Shown piece by piece: positions 9,289 to 31,197 of a stretch of DNA of 64,000 nucleotides. The notes under the pieces were generated by a model. It was not told where the DNA came from. It did no database searches and was given only the letters and a program-made list of their open reading frames with translations. This DNA is from Pycnopodia helianthoides (Eukaryota; Echinodermata; Asteroidea; Forcipulatida; Asteriidae), in NCBI GenBank assembly GCA_032158295.1, contig CM063247.1:13002399-13066398 (forward strand), read 5' to 3'. Within the stretch, counting starts at the first letter, position 1, and each line of letters starts with the position of its first letter. The translations under genes were made by a program, and so were the position numbers.

Positions 9289-12200
9289 TCACGCCGCCAT
9301 CTTATAGAAGTAAAACGATGATGCAACAAAGGAAAACGCACATTTTACGTACGCGCGGCGCGCAGGATGGGCCAATTAGCAACCTTCTTTGGACCTCTAG
9401 CCGAGGGCGCCCTACACAAATGACGTCATGTGCATAAGGTCTATTTGTGGATGCAATGGTTTCTAAGAAGTTTGCCCTGTTCTGTTTCCATACACTCTAG
9501 AAAATTTCCGGTTCAGAAGTTATGATTTGGTCATAACAAGGCAAAGTCTTTTATCTCTGTGATGGCGATTTTGCCGCCTCAAAGAGATTTAATGTGAAAG
9601 GAGACCAAGGAAAAATCCTGACATATTTACATGCCTGATTTGATGTAGCTACAAAAGTCTTTCAGATGCTAATAATGATTTTAACTGGTTACTATTTGGT
9701 TAGTTATTCATATCCATGGGCATGGAGATCACCGGGAAAGTTTGTAAAAGGTGTGACACGGTATAAATTGGTTTTAAGGAGCAAATTCATCCCGATCAAT
9801 ATACAGTTTTCAGTGAACACATCATACAACCGCCCTGTGCGAGTTTCATCAAAAAGGTTATAGACGGGCATGCGGGAAAACATATATAGTGTAACTGTCA
9901 GAGGTTTAGTGCACGTGCAACTATAGTTTCAATTTGGAAAACCAAAACAGCACAATATAAAGTTTGGTACTTTCGGCTCCAAAGGTATTGAACTATCGCT
10001 TCATCTTTCACTGGCATGTCTTCATATTTTCAATCAAACTTTAACAAGCAAGACATTATGTGACAGCAATGTCAACGAAAAAATGGTTCCGTCTCCAAAA
10101 AACAAAACAAAAACTTTACTCTCAACGCAATTCCCGGACGCACTTGGAGGAGGCGTGGTTTATGATGGAATGACATCACACTTTAAATACCAATACTGTT
10201 GGCAAGTTATTGCGACACACGCGTGAGCATCTGCTGAACGCCAACAGCTTTACTACTTCCAGCTCCAAAGCTGGCATATACCTTTGTGTACATCTTACGA
10301 ACAGGATATTACAAAAAAACAAACAAGTGTAAAGGTTCATACTTCCCGCGAATTGTGAAAGCGAAGCGAATTTCGGGGCCTCACGGCGCATTATGTATAC
10401 AGATTGCGTCACAAAACAAAATTCGCTTTGCATTCGCTTTCGCGTGAAAGTAAGAACCGGGCTTAAACCTATAGCAAATGGCACTACAAGCGAATGCGGC
10501 GCGTATGATCGTCTGCAGGGTTTAATTTTTATGCAGTTAGTTACAAAATAACAAGGATTTCAATTTCATCAAGTAAGTTACAATAGGACAGCTCGACCGC
10601 ACTTAAACTTCAACATATCGGTGACCGTCCACCAATTGAGATAAAACACAGGTATTACCAACGGGAAAGAGAAGAATCAAAATACGGTATGCTGTTCGGC
10701 ACAACACATTCTTTCAGAGTCGTAGGCTGTTGTACAACGCATTGACATCTATTGCACTGCTCGCAACATCAACTGCCACCTGTGCCTATAGATAATCTAC
10801 ACTTTTATATACGGTCTCCTATCCTAATGTCTATTTCCAATCCTCTGTATTTTTTTAGCGAAGCTGTTCAATTAGTGTTGAATCAAATCGGCTTTGCATA
10901 AGGTGGTGCGTTGTTAGAGCAAACACCAAAGGTACACTGATTAATGCTTTGTCTATACATTTTTTTGGCAGGTTACACATGACATTAGTTTAAAGGGGAA
11001 TTTACATCACTAACAAGTTTTTGTATTAATTTGAAACACTACAGTAACACCATATCATATCTTTAATTAAGAACGGCCATAGAGCTACACAGAGATAATT
11101 AATTATTAGTAAAGGCCGTCCCGGAGCGACGCAACACCGAGTAACTATACGTTACGAGAATTATTGTTGGTACCGATATCTGTACAGTAACAGCGACATT
11201 ACAAATTGCTTTTATCCATTTACTCTAAATAGCAAAATACTCACGCAACCGGTTTTTCATTACGGCATTTTGCTTTGCACGGCGGCACTCGCGTTATTAA
11301 TTTTGGCGTTTATTTTAACACACTGGCATTTATTATTAACTGTTTGTTGGCCGCACTTGACCTGTACATTTCAGCCTAGTGCTCATTTTGGATCGTCTGT
11401 TCTAGTTCGGTTATTAAACAACAAATACATTGACGACGTTTTCTAAAGTTGTTAATTCAGTTGACAATTTATTTATTTAGTTATTTATTCATTTATACTT
11501 GATTAAAATTGATAAAATAAGATCAGCATGAAAGCTGTTCCACTGACGCTTAATAGTAAAAAAAAAAACACCGGACATTCATTCTGGCTGAACACTGTTT
11601 CCTTTACTCTCATACGTCAAATTATTCTCTTGTAAACTCTACAAAAATGCGTGCAGCAATTTAGGTGACATCCAATGAAGGCACTTATAATATGAGCAAA
11701 AAACTAGAAATAAAACTAAACAAATTAATAATTAAGGCCTGACTGAACTCTGAGGCACAGATTTTGTCTTTCATAAACTTGTTTATTTGGGAATCACTGC
11801 AGATCATGTTTGTACAAAAATCTCACCAAAGGCTTTGAATCAACACAAAATCTCCCCTTCCCCACCCCCCTCCCAAAAAAAGGACAAAATAAGGAAATAA
11901 CATAAAGAAATCGTGAAAACCACAAAGAACTTGACATCATCTCTGGCCAAGTACTTATGTTTCCAGCTTCCACTAATGGCCTTGCCCTCTAAAGCAAACC
12001 TGACACGGTGAATGACTAACGAGTTAAAAAACAAAGTATCAAACAGTTCCGTCATTTTGTCCAGGGACACACATTATCTCCTGGCCATCGTTGGATATAA
12101 GTGACTTCATCTTATATAACACTCTAGAAATACTGTTTGAGGACTTTGAAGAATCAATCTTCTGCCGCGAACTCAGGACGGGAACGAGCTGACGAGAAGA

Positions 12201-14295
12201 GCGGTGATATAAAAAAGAGCCGTGTTTCGGGCGGTCCTTCCACGGTTGCATTGCCAACCATCGCACGGTGTGCTCGGCGACGTTACCTGCTAATTGCGCA
12301 CCCATTAGTTACAATACCATCTAGCACAGTGGTTAATTGCTACTACTTTAATTTCTGGCGAGTACGATTGGCACAACTGGTGGGTGAAATGGAGTGGCAC
12401 ACTAAGTCTCTGAACGTGAAAGGCTCAAACTTCGTTTATAAGATAACTTTGGAGGACACATTTTTATTTTTTTTCAATTGATCGAAATATATATAATAAC
12501 ACTGTAGAGTATGGATCAAAGCAAACGTCATTGTCATGGAGCAGCAAATCTGCTGCATGTCACAACGATAACATGAATAGATAAATGACATTTTGAAAAC
12601 CCTAACACAAGCACAATCATGCAAATTAAATGCAATTATTACACAAAATCTCTCGATTTCTACAAAGAAAGAAAGGTCATTTAGCAACATGAAGCTCATT
12701 TTTGCGAGTGAGTGCACCTCTCCCCATCTCTAAAACTTATTAACCGCAGTTTCTGTAAATGTTTTTTTTGGTCCTGAATAAATGTAAGGCTAATGAAATG
12801 TTCAAGCAAAAATGTTCGATCACTGTGAATCATTTTTCGAGTTTGGAGGATTTATCAAGTTTATGCCCCAGCAGACCTCGACAGGCGAGTATTAATGTGT
12901 AGGGCAAAGTGTGAGCGTGAAGGTAGAAATCTCCATGGTGTGATGGTGGCACGGGAAATGGGGAATGGCAAAGACAAAATACATAAACAGGCAATGGATT
13001 GGTATGGTAAGCCGTTTCTCAAAGACGTCATTAAGTGAGTGATGGGTTTTGATAAGGTTCAGTCCGCAGAGTTGGACACAACACATCAACACTTTATACT
13101 CCGTGTAGACGTGAGATTGCAGGTCTCCGTCGCACGCTTTGCTATCATGGGGGTTATTCTAAGATGATATCTAGTGCTATCAAGATTTGGCCGCTGTTTG
13201 ACTCGATCAGACGGGGTATGCACATGATTTTTGTTTTTACTAGAAGTGCACGCACACTATGAGTAGGACGACATTCTGCAAAAAGTAAGGTCTGGTCTTA
13301 CGTACATGCATATATTTCTACGTAAAAGCACCAGTGATCTATAATAAATGTACATTTTGCATAGGGACATCTGTCTATTTCGCCTCCATAGAAACGTATT
13401 GGAAGTGAGCAACGCCCTATATTTCACTTTGCAGCAAATTTGAACTTCGTTTTTTCCCAGAATCTGACAATTGTCAATTTAAACACATTAAAACCTATTC
13501 CTAACCTAACCCAAAAATCTGGATAAAACGCATTCACTGAATCACACTGATATTAATGGGATAGACAATGAAACTTTGAAAATCCTAACACAAACAAAAA
13601 CATACAAACCAAATGTTATTATTGCACGACAGGTCATTTAGCAACATAAGGCTCATTTTTCTTTTGGCGAGTGCCGTTTTCCCCATCTCTAAAACTTAGG
13701 CCCATCCATCCACTGCAATTACGATTCTGTAAAGGTGTTATTTTTGTCCCGAGAGAATAATATCTGTTCGAACAATATCTGGACCGAGTCTCAAATAATT
13801 TTATAGTACGCAAACCCTCGTTATGAAAAAGAGAATGTTACTTTCGATTTACATTATAAACTGTGGAAGCGTACATTTTAAGTGATATCACTTAACATGG
13901 AAAATATCAAGGGGTGATGGTTGCTAAAACCTTTGTTGTTGTTAAAAGGAATTGGTACCAGTCTGAGTTATCAACATATATATATGTTATATATCTATAG
14001 AAATGTAAAATGTGATATTTTTAAAACTTTGTTAGGGTTTTCTGTGAGCTGGTTTAATTGACAAAACCAAAGTGCATCTCAATTTAAAATAGATCAACAA
14101 TTTTGTCGAAGCCCTCTTAGTTTTGATAAATGTTAGGTTTTTTTTAAGTTAAAGGTTTGGACACAATGGTTCCAACAAATAAAGTAGGTCACAATTCAAA
14201 AAAGTAGATAAATAGAGGTGCAAAGAGGCAGAGAATCTTAAACGGCAAAAGTAAAAAGGCAGGAAACAAGGTTAAAAAAAATCACCTGAATGATG

Positions 14296-14354
14296 CTGTC
14301 ACTTGACTGACACCACCTGACTCCTGTCACCTGACTGACACCACTTGACTCCTG

Positions 14355-14366
<12 letters not shown>
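14296..14366. repeat. 28-bp minisatellite overlapping the JMJD7 stop codon
   Basis: Two full 28-bp units (14296-14323 and 14324-14351) and a partial third share 'ctgtcacctgactgacacca'. The last four codons and the stop of JMJD7 fall in the partial third unit, so the C-terminal tail may vary between individuals or species. Confidence 0.85.
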
Positions 14367-23542
<9,176 letters not shown>

Positions 23543-24386
23543 TCTGAAGAGTCTTTGGTTTTTGTTAAAGAAAATCTTTTACGCTACTTGCTTCATAGTT
23601 GACATCTATGCTGCATAACATGATATCAATGCTGCCAACTGGAGAGAGAATGATGTGGAAATTAAAACTTTGCTGACCATAAATTTACAATAAACATTTC
23701 CAAGTTTCTCAAATGCACCTTCATTTCTTTCTCACATTATATTGCAGTGGCATAAAAGCCACAATGCCATAGTGCACTGCTGTCACATGAGTTTCTCTCA
23801 ATGTTTCATCAGTAAGTGACAACAATAGACACATTCTTGGCCTTCAGACTTGTCAGACTTGTCAAATTTTGAACATTTCCATTGTACATGTATGTCGCAT
23901 GTCAGCCCAATGTTTCATTGCAATCTGCAACTGCCCAGCCCAAGCTAGAGGTTATTATAGACTGCGCAAGTCTGTTTTTTCAAATACTTTAGTTTAACGT
24001 AGCTTAGCCTATGGCATAAAAAGTACACCATATTTTTGTGAAAAGTAAAATTTAGCCATAAAATCTATATGAATTTTTTTTCTTCAACAAATCAACACAG
24101 AAAATCCAAGAATAAGACATGACCCCCCCATTTCTGGTAAACTTGTTAAAAAATAAGAGTTTTGCCCAACTGACGGTCATGTTGTCATTAAACCTATGCG
24201 ATGGTCGCACAAATTCGGGTATGATTGGCAAATGGGGTTTCTAAAAGACAAGCACCCTCGTCCCAAGTTTTAATTTCGGTTTAATGTTAATTCGAACAAA
24301 TCATGTATTGTTTAAAAATTGAAAATTTAATTTATAACAAATTGCTAAGGGTGTTTTTGTTTTCAAGAATTTTGTACAAATAAAGT
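23543..24386. other. 5' flank of JMJD7 and intergenic sequence
   Basis: No upstream gene is recognised, and no TATA box or CpG-rich promoter stands out before the JMJD7 start codon. The 5' UTR may include further exons that cannot be seen. Confidence 0.5.
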
Positions 24387-24764
24387 TCAAAGGTGCTGTA
24401 TACGTTTGGTAATTGGAGTCCACTGATTGTGTAAATCCTGTATAAATTTAGGTACATACAATAAAACTAACCTGTGAAAATTTCACTCTAAAGGTGGTCG
24501 CTTTTTTGAGATAACACCGAAAAACCGCAGCGAATATTTCCACGCAGGAAGAATATTCCCCGTAGGAATACACTCGACAAAAACGCTTCTCAGATTCAAA
24601 TTTTGGGGAATAAAAAGTGATATATTTTCCATAACCGTAGTACTTCAACGTTAAAAGTTTCTCAAAATTCATTATACTACCCAACGCTACTGTACTTCTT
24701 ACCAAGTAAGTTTTTATTGCCACTAATTTTCTGAGTCATTACCAAACGTGTGCTATGCCTTGAA
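24387..24764. mobile_element. Decayed TTAA-type MITE
   Basis: Inverted ends 'gctgtatacgtttggtaatt' and 'cattaccaaacgtgtgctat' enclose ~330 bp. The flanking TTAA sites have decayed to TTCAA and TTGAA. Shares ends ('ttggtaatt') with 62692-63051 and interior words with 17240-17543. Confidence 0.75.
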
Positions 24765-24794
24765 GAAGAGGGATAATATCTGAGTTGATCAATG

Positions 24795-25093
24795 TTTTTT
24801 GGTGTGTCTAGGTGCACCGGACTCAAGCTCTGGTGTTTCTGATCAGCAGAGTGTGGGTTCCAGTCCCTATCTTGGCACTTGTCATTCAGCAAGACACTTT
24901 TCCATTATTGCTTTGTCCTTCGGATGGGATGTAAAGCTGCTGGTCTAGTGTGTTGTGAAATGCACATAAAAGAGCCCACTTACACTTACCACTAAGAGAA
25001 TGGGTTTCCCTCAGTGTTTCTGGCAGTGGCTGACAAGTGAGCCGCAGCACCTTGTGTAATTACAATACAAGGTGCTACATAGATGGGTCTCAT
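24795..25093 (+). mobile_element. tRNA-derived SINE with GTCCTTCGGATGGGATGTAA core
   Basis: The head has B-box-like 'gtgggttccagtccc', then 'cagcaagacactttt', the core 'gtccttcggatgggatgtaa' and 'ataaaagagcccact', and a tail ending in 'gcaccttgtgtaattacaat'. SINEs with this core are widespread in marine invertebrates (from memory). Not a functional tRNA. Confidence 0.75.
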
Positions 25094-26060
25094 GATTCAT
25101 AACTTTAAAAAAACCTGTATTAAAAAATATTTCTCTTCGTTCAAGCCCCTTGAGCACCTTATTGATGGATATGTCCGTAGGCCTAGGTCTCCAATTATTA
25201 TTGTTATTTTCAGTAATCTCAAACTGTATGCAGTCGACCTAACTTGTTTAGAATGATATTCTATGGATGAGGTGTTGTTATTAACTTATAGTAAGAATGA
25301 AAACCAACCCTTGGTCAGTCCCATCTCAAGAGCGGACAGGATTCATTACCAAGTGCCTACAATGAAGCCCTTATTTTTTTCCCCCCACATGCACTGTGGT
25401 GCAACCTGAGGTGATTCCTGGCTACTTTCCCCTTGATTTTGAGCAAAAGGTTTTGCCAATTCATTCACTTTATAACTTCAGGGAATTTGTGGGCCCAAGT
25501 AAAAGACATGCAAACTTGTGAAATGTCAGGCTCTGTACACAAGTGGAAGCTTATAAATCCATTTGGGGTGGATAAGGCATCCAGAGAACTTTCTCTATGA
25601 ATAAGGTTAGGAACCTCACAATTACTAGATCTTGAAGCGTGGGGTCCGAGCCGGGGGGGAAGCAAGACAACAGGAAAGTTAAGGTACTTCACTCATTGGT
25701 CCAGTTAATTAGCGTCCTATTCAATTATACTCTGAGATTGAGGCAAAGTTTATTTTGTTAGGGCCCAGGGGACACTTTTGAAAACAATACCCTGCTTCTA
25801 AAATGGATCCCTCTGCAGTGTCATGTTTGTTTCAATCTTATTCTTGATATCTGTAGGCTCTACTGTCAAGTTGTATTCTTTAAACCGGTCCCTCTTGCTA
25901 TGTGATAAATTGCTTTTTACTTCTTGGTACTGGAAAATAAATGAACCTTGAACTCTGGCCCTTGCTCTTTGGTTTGATGGTCTATTTCCTATGGTGCAAT
26001 CTTGGAAATTTTGAAATGAGGTAAATGTGCTTGAGCTTCCTTTTAATTCTATTTGTTTTA
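25094..26060. other. Intergenic, nothing recognised
   Basis: Short open frames only (for example 25692-25465 on the minus strand, 75 residues, no family recognised). Confidence 0.55.
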
Positions 26061-28196
26061 CAGGCGCGGATCTAAGGGGGGGCGAGCATGGGAAACGCGG
26101 CCCCCGGGTAAAAATAAAATAAATAAATAAATAAACTAAATTGTTTTTGGTTTTTACTATCTATCTGCTTGAAAATTAGCCACAAGTGTGTGTGGTGTCT
26201 TTCCTCCAGCGGCAGCATGGATTTCTTTATCATCCTATATGCCTATCGAATTTGTTTCTTTCTGCCAAAATGAATCTTTCATATGTCACTTGTAATTGCT
26301 TAGATTTGCACGATAACATTTATAAGCGTTTGAAAACTGACGTGCCAAATTGTCCTGGATAAAATATATTTCAGGTCGCTCTGGCATTCAAGTGTAAAGA
26401 CTACAGTAAGCTTGAACTATATTTTCTGAATGAATATGCATGACACCATGTATTGGAGCGATCAGATCCAAACGCTAGATTTGTGGAATTAAAATTTTCT
26501 TTGAGTAAAATTAGAAGATAGGTATGGATCAGAAGTGCTTAAAAGTGTGTCTATTTCTCGGTTTCATGCATACAGAGGCTTGATTTTTCACCCCTCATGC
26601 CAAAAGCTCAGAGCTTTCGGGGGCTTCGCCCCCTGGACTCCTCCGGAGCCTCACCCCTGGACCCCAACATTTATGTTACAGAAATTTGTCCAGTAAACTT
26701 TGAAGATTTAATTATATGGATCTGATTTCCAATAAGAGTATGTCTATTTCTCTGTTTTAGGCACATGGTGGCTGTGTTTTTCACCCCTCCAAAAACGGAA
26801 AATTCAAAGCTTACATGGGCTTTGCCCCCGGACCCCCACCAGGGCTTCACCCGACCATCGATGTTACAAAAATTTCCCAATAAATTTAGAAGATTTATAT
26901 GGATCTGAATTCCGATAAGAGTGTGTCTATTTCTCTGTTTTACGCACATAGAGGCTTGATTTTTCACTCCTTAAAATGCCAAAAGCACAGAGCTTCCAGG
27001 GGCCCCGCCCCCTGGACCCCCACCGGGGCTTCACCCCTGGACCCCCACAATCGATGTTACAGAAAATTTTCCAGTAAATTTTGAAGATTTATATGGATAC
27101 TGATTTCCAATAAAAGTGTGTCTATTTCTCTGTTTTATTTTAGGCACATGGAGGCTAGTTGCGATAATCGTCCCCCCCATCCTCCCGACGGTCGGCGACC
27201 GGAGGGTTACGAGTCATGCAGTGCAAAAAAGTGGCGAAATTGCAATTTCGACTATTTTTGTCAGACTAGTCACCAGATTTGCCCAATTTTTACCACTTTC
27301 AAAAAACATGACACACATTCTAAGAACAAGGATTTGATTTTCGATGTGTAATGAATCCATTCATAACACTCTAAACATCATTGAAAAATTATTTGAAGAA
27401 AAAACGAACAAAAACTTACCAGAAACTGACCGAAATGTCCATGGACCGCACTTCCCCTAAATCAACCAATCAGCGTAAACCAAACCGCTGTGTAGGCGTG
27501 GCTATCATCTGTGTGCGACTGTGCGTGCACGCAGTTAATGTATTTAACGGATTTGCGCCATCTGCAGATTGCGCTGATTAATTGCAGGAACAGCATTCCA
27601 GAATGCGCGCTCAATCTGTAAATTTTTCCTCATAAATATTCTGTGATTGTGCAACTAAACAAAATGCGCTCAACGACGAGTCCGCTTACGCTGATTGGTC
27701 GAGATGTTGCTAGGTCACGAATCGCGAGGTTCGAAAACCGGACCTGAGATTGTCTACGCTTCACGAGAATTTCGCTCAGTTTTCTGGTAAGTTTTTGTCT
27801 TTTTTTCTGAAATTTTTTTCTCAATGATGTTTTGAGTAATACGAATGGATTCATGACATATTGATGATCACATCCATGTTTTTAGAATGTGTGTCATGTT
27901 TTTTGAAAGTGGTAAAAATTGGGAAAATCTGGTGACTAGTCTGACCAAAATAGTCGGAATTGAAATTTCGCCACTTTTTTGCATTGCATGACTCGTAACC
28001 CTCCGGTCTCCGACCGTCGGAGGATGGAGGGTTACGATTATCGCAACTACATGGAGGCTTGAATTTCACCCCACAGAATGCCAAAGGCTCAGAGCCCCTG
28101 GACCCACCCATTTTTTGTATACCCGGTACAAAATCCTGGTTGTGCCACTGTGCCCACTGCCCCCCCCCCGTTTAAAAAATCCTGGATCCGCCCCTG
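26061..28196. mobile_element. Non-autonomous element with CAGGNGCGGATC ends and an internal ~190-bp tandem repeat
   Basis: It begins 'caggcgcggatctaag' and ends in the inverted 'cctggatccgcccctg'. The interior holds about four ~190-bp units, each with 'gtgtgtctatttctctgttt', 'ggcacatggaggctt', 'gccccctggaccccca' and 'cagtaaattttgaagattta'. The third/fourth unit is interrupted by the element at 27156-28049. No clean target duplication is visible. Probably an unclassified DNA transposon derivative. Confidence 0.65.
27156..28049. mobile_element. Long-inverted-repeat element (Mutator-like), copy A
   Basis: 894 bp, beginning 'tagttgcgataatcg' and ending in the inverse, flanked by a perfect 9-bp duplication CATGGAGGC (27147-27155 and 28050-28058). 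Arms are inverted for ~270 bp and carry a subterminal hairpin (AACCCTCC...GGAGGGTT). No transposase is encoded. The left arm has an outward ATG mini-exon (27442-27420, minus) ending at a GTAAG donor; the right arm's ATG has mutated to ACG. It interrupts one unit of the surrounding ~190-bp tandem repeat. Confidence 0.9.
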
Positions 28197-28703
28197 TTTT
28201 TAAGTCGGAAATTATGGGTGGCAGGGGGGGGGGCACCTGTCCCTCCTGCGCCTGTCCGATGATTTATTATTATAGGGGCATTTTTCTTCCATAACTCAGA
28301 TTGTTCGAATGTCGTCTGCTCCAGAGTTTTTAGACTGCAGACCTGTGCAACTTCCAAGTTCCAGCTCGCTTGCCTTCAGTCTGTTTATCTTTAAATTAAA
28401 GTTTTCAATTTTAAATAGACATGTCATTGTCAATCGTTTGTCCATGTGTTTGTTTAATTGTTGTGTCGTAAAAATAACGACGGGCAACACTGTATTGCTC
28501 CATCTCTTTGAAGTCTTTTTAAATGTTTTAATTTATAAAACAGTAAATGCTTCCATCAGAAAGTTCATTTCAAGACAAAAAAGAAAGAAAATTACTTACC
28601 ACCACGTCAAAATTTTGCCCGCATGATGTTGTTGTTCATCACACACACACACACACACTTGAAAGCCCGCCCTCAAGTGTTCATTTCCTCTCTGCAAAAT
28701 AAA
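28197..28703. other. Intergenic with a (CA)n tract
   Basis: No gene recognised. A pure CA microsatellite lies at about 28640-28659. The words 'gaaagcccgccctcaagtgt' next to it recur near 29400. Confidence 0.6.
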
Positions 28704-28831
28704 CGTGCCGGGGGCAATTTTTTTATGCAGCACACGTCGGCTACAGTTAAGGGATAGGAAGAACAGCCTATCCCTTAACTGTTGACTCCATAGCCGACGT
28801 GTGCTGCAGAAAAAAATGCTGCCGGGGGGGG
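28704..28831. repeat. Large near-perfect hairpin, copy 1
   Basis: The arms include 'tgcagcacacgtcggcta' and 'cagttaagggatagg', mirrored as 'cctatcccttaactg' and 'tagccgacgtgtgctgca'. The right arm has nine extra bases ('ttgactcca' region) missing from the left. A second copy lies at 37225-37335. It may be a foldback transposon or an RNA hairpin source. Confidence 0.85.
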
Positions 28832-29115
28832 GGGAGGCATTGTATATCACTGTCTGGATAATTATTCTGATATAAGTAGGTTTACATGGTTTAATCTTCT
28901 CAAATTAAATACCTCTCCAGAATCTATTGAGACGTCTCAAATTAATAAGATTTAAATTTTGATAGGAGTAGGACCTACCTAGCTAGTATATCCGTAGAGA
29001 AAGGTTTGTCGTAATAACACATTTGATCATTCATTGATCAAATGCCTTATTAATTCAGCTCAGAAGATTGTAACACAATCATTGTTATTGCCTACTTGTG
29101 CCAATGGTTGGGGTT
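28832..29115. other. Intergenic, nothing recognised
   Basis: AT-rich, no open frames of note. Confidence 0.5.
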
Positions 29116-29370
29116 GATGATGCTATGCACAGTTCTTATGGAGAACATTTAACACACAAAATCCCATTGACAATTTTGTGCCAAAACAAGGATCCAAGCT
29201 CAGGATCTGTCAGCCAATCAGATTCTGTTAGGTTGACCTACATTGATGCTATGCATAATTCTTATGGAGAACATTTAACACATAAAATCCCATTGACAAT
29301 TTTGTGGCAAAACAAGGATCCAAGATCAAGTGCTGTTAACCAATCAGGTCCTGGTATTTTGACCAATCAG
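29116..29370. repeat. Two-unit tandem duplication, 126 bp
   Basis: 'gatgctatgca.a.ttcttat' starts at 29119 and again at 29245, with 'ggagaacatttaacaca' and 'aaatcccattgacaatttt' following in both. A reading frame of 133 residues crosses it, but its repetitive nature and lack of homology argue against a gene. Confidence 0.8.
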
Positions 29371-30040
29371 GGCTCAGTGGTAATTTGTTCTGACAACATG
29401 AAAGCCCGCCCCCAAGTGTTCATTTCCTCTTTACAAAATGTACGTGCCGAGGTTTTCAAATGCAGCGAAATCCGACATTTGAGAAACTTAAAAAACTGAC
29501 CACTTATGCCATGAATTTATACAAGCTTGTGAAAAAGTCCTCCATGCTTGCATCCCTTGCTGATCATTCACATGCAGATGCTGCAAATAAACTGCTAATT
29601 TTGGTACTCTTCAGCTTGCATTTTCTTCCCACCCTTAGCTAGAGACCACACCACATACACAGCAGTACAAAATACCATCGTAGTTAATGCCAGATTACAA
29701 TGGTACAGTTTATTTATTCTTATAGTTTTTATCATCCAATCAATAGAAAAAGATACTTTCTAAGTGGATGTTTATGAAATAAATAATGAATGTTTTGCAT
29801 TCGTGCAAAAAATGTTTTCAAATGTTAAAAAGGATTGAATATGTTCCAGGCTATCACAAAACAATTTTTGGTAAACCTTAAAAGAACTCTTTATATAAAA
29901 TAAATTAAAATAAATAAATAGGGTCATAGATAAAATATTTATGTCACATTGGTTATTTACTTCAATACATTACAAAGACTGTACATTTATCATTTGCTGC
30001 TGTTCAGGACATAAGAATTTTTATAAATACTCAACTTATA
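29371..30040. other. Intergenic, nothing recognised
   Basis: Begins with a second copy of the 'gaaagcccgcccccaagtgt' segment seen near 28662. Otherwise AT-rich without genes. Confidence 0.5.
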
Positions 30041-30345
30041 TCAAGTAATAAACCACAAGGGAAAACTGACTGGGTAAATTTTATAAATATTTTTGGGTTG
30101 AAGAAAGGAAAGTTGACTATAAGTGATCCCTCTTCTGCCACTTCCCAGGTTGTATCAAAAACTTGGGTGTGATCCCTGGCTATAAGTTGAATGGCTTCTG
30201 ACTGGAACCCCAGAATAAATATATTGAAAATAGGGTGCCCACCAACTAGGGCTAGATAGCTCAGATGGTAGAGCATCGGCACATTAATCCAGAGGTTTTG
30301 CAGGTCCATGTAAATTTTTCTTTGTTCAACCCAAAATGATTAAAC
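30041..30345 (+). mobile_element. tRNA-derived SINE-like repeat with inverted tails
   Basis: The best tRNA-like head of the family: A box 'tagctcagatggtagagca' (~30255-30273), a degraded B box, then 'tttctttgttcaaccc'. The left end carries the same tail inverted ('gggttgaagaaaggaaagtt'), as at 17776-18275. The body has 'acttgggtgtgatccctggc' and 'tggcttctgactgg'. Confidence 0.7.
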
Positions 30346-30801
30346 TTATAATCGGTGTAAATTGATCTCTAATGACATCATGTCGACGTAGCCTGTTTAT
30401 TGACAAAGTTTGGTTATCAGCTATGAAGTAATGTAAAATTTATTATTAAAATCAAAGCACACAATTTAACAAACACTCTTTTTAAACCTGTCACTAGAGT
30501 GTGCTCTTACATGTTGACACCTGCATTTTATGATTTCACGCACAGAAACCACATCCAAGTTCAAAACCACAATCGCTGGAGACTTCAAACAATATTTGTT
30601 TCTTTCAACTTCCGGTTATAGGACCAGAAGTAAAGGTCAAACTTGGGTCATGTCTTTGCAGGAAATGAACCTTTAGTACTGACCTACAAAATGTTGCATA
30701 CATGTAGATGTCACATATCATACCGGTTCATACTTTTTAATTAAAATCTATGATTTAATATAATTCAATACATGATGATGTAATATGTTTATGACACTAA
30801 T
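30346..30801. other. Intergenic, nothing recognised
   Basis: AT-rich, no gene or repeat family identified. Confidence 0.5.
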
Positions 30802-31197
30802 TTAAAGGAACATTACAGAATTGGTAAGAAAAAAACTTGTAAAATAAACTTTTGATCACAGATTTACATAAAACTTACACGGTCTAATGATGATGATAGT
30901 AGAAAACATCCCTAGAAATATTTCTGTCTGAAATGCCATATTTGATGAGAAATGAATAAACTAATTTTCCGATTGGAGTTTATCACTCAGTGAGCGTTTT
31001 ATTCGTTTGTTTAATCTATATGATTTCATGCATGCAAATGTGTAGTCAGTTTTTCACTATTTTCTCGTGACCCAGATGGCCGATCGATCTCAAACTTCTA
31101 CAGGTTTTTCAGTTTATGTATATGGTGGATTACATAAAGTGCTTACACTACCAGCAACCATTTGTTAGCAAAAACCAATTCTGTAATGTTCCTTTAA
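30802..31197. mobile_element. TTAA-flanked MITE (ggaacattacagaattggt family)
   Basis: TTAA at 30802 and 31194 with inverted ends 'aaaggaacattacagaattg' and 'caattctgtaatgttccttt', perfect over 20 bp. 396 bp, non-coding. A piggyBac-type target site is inferred from TTAA. Confidence 0.9.

Larger units (their letters stand above)
8085..14295. other. Long intergenic region without a recognised gene
   Basis: Open frames are below ~115 residues and none matches a family I know. It holds four perfect TGACGTCA palindromes (8420, 8529, 9281 and 9421), a (CAAA)n tract, and a palindrome GCGCGTGTAAACACGCGC near 8568. A related pair of segments begins near 12590 and 13570 (shared 'aaaccctaacacaa' and 'gtcatttagcaaca' words), suggesting an old duplication. 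Confidence 0.55.

Noticed and set aside
28704..28831. microRNA precursor
   Set aside because: The stem is longer and more perfect than typical animal precursors and the sequence is repeated; a foldback element is more likely.
30246..30310. Functional tRNA gene
   Set aside because: Good A box but degraded B box and no cloverleaf; same SINE-like family.
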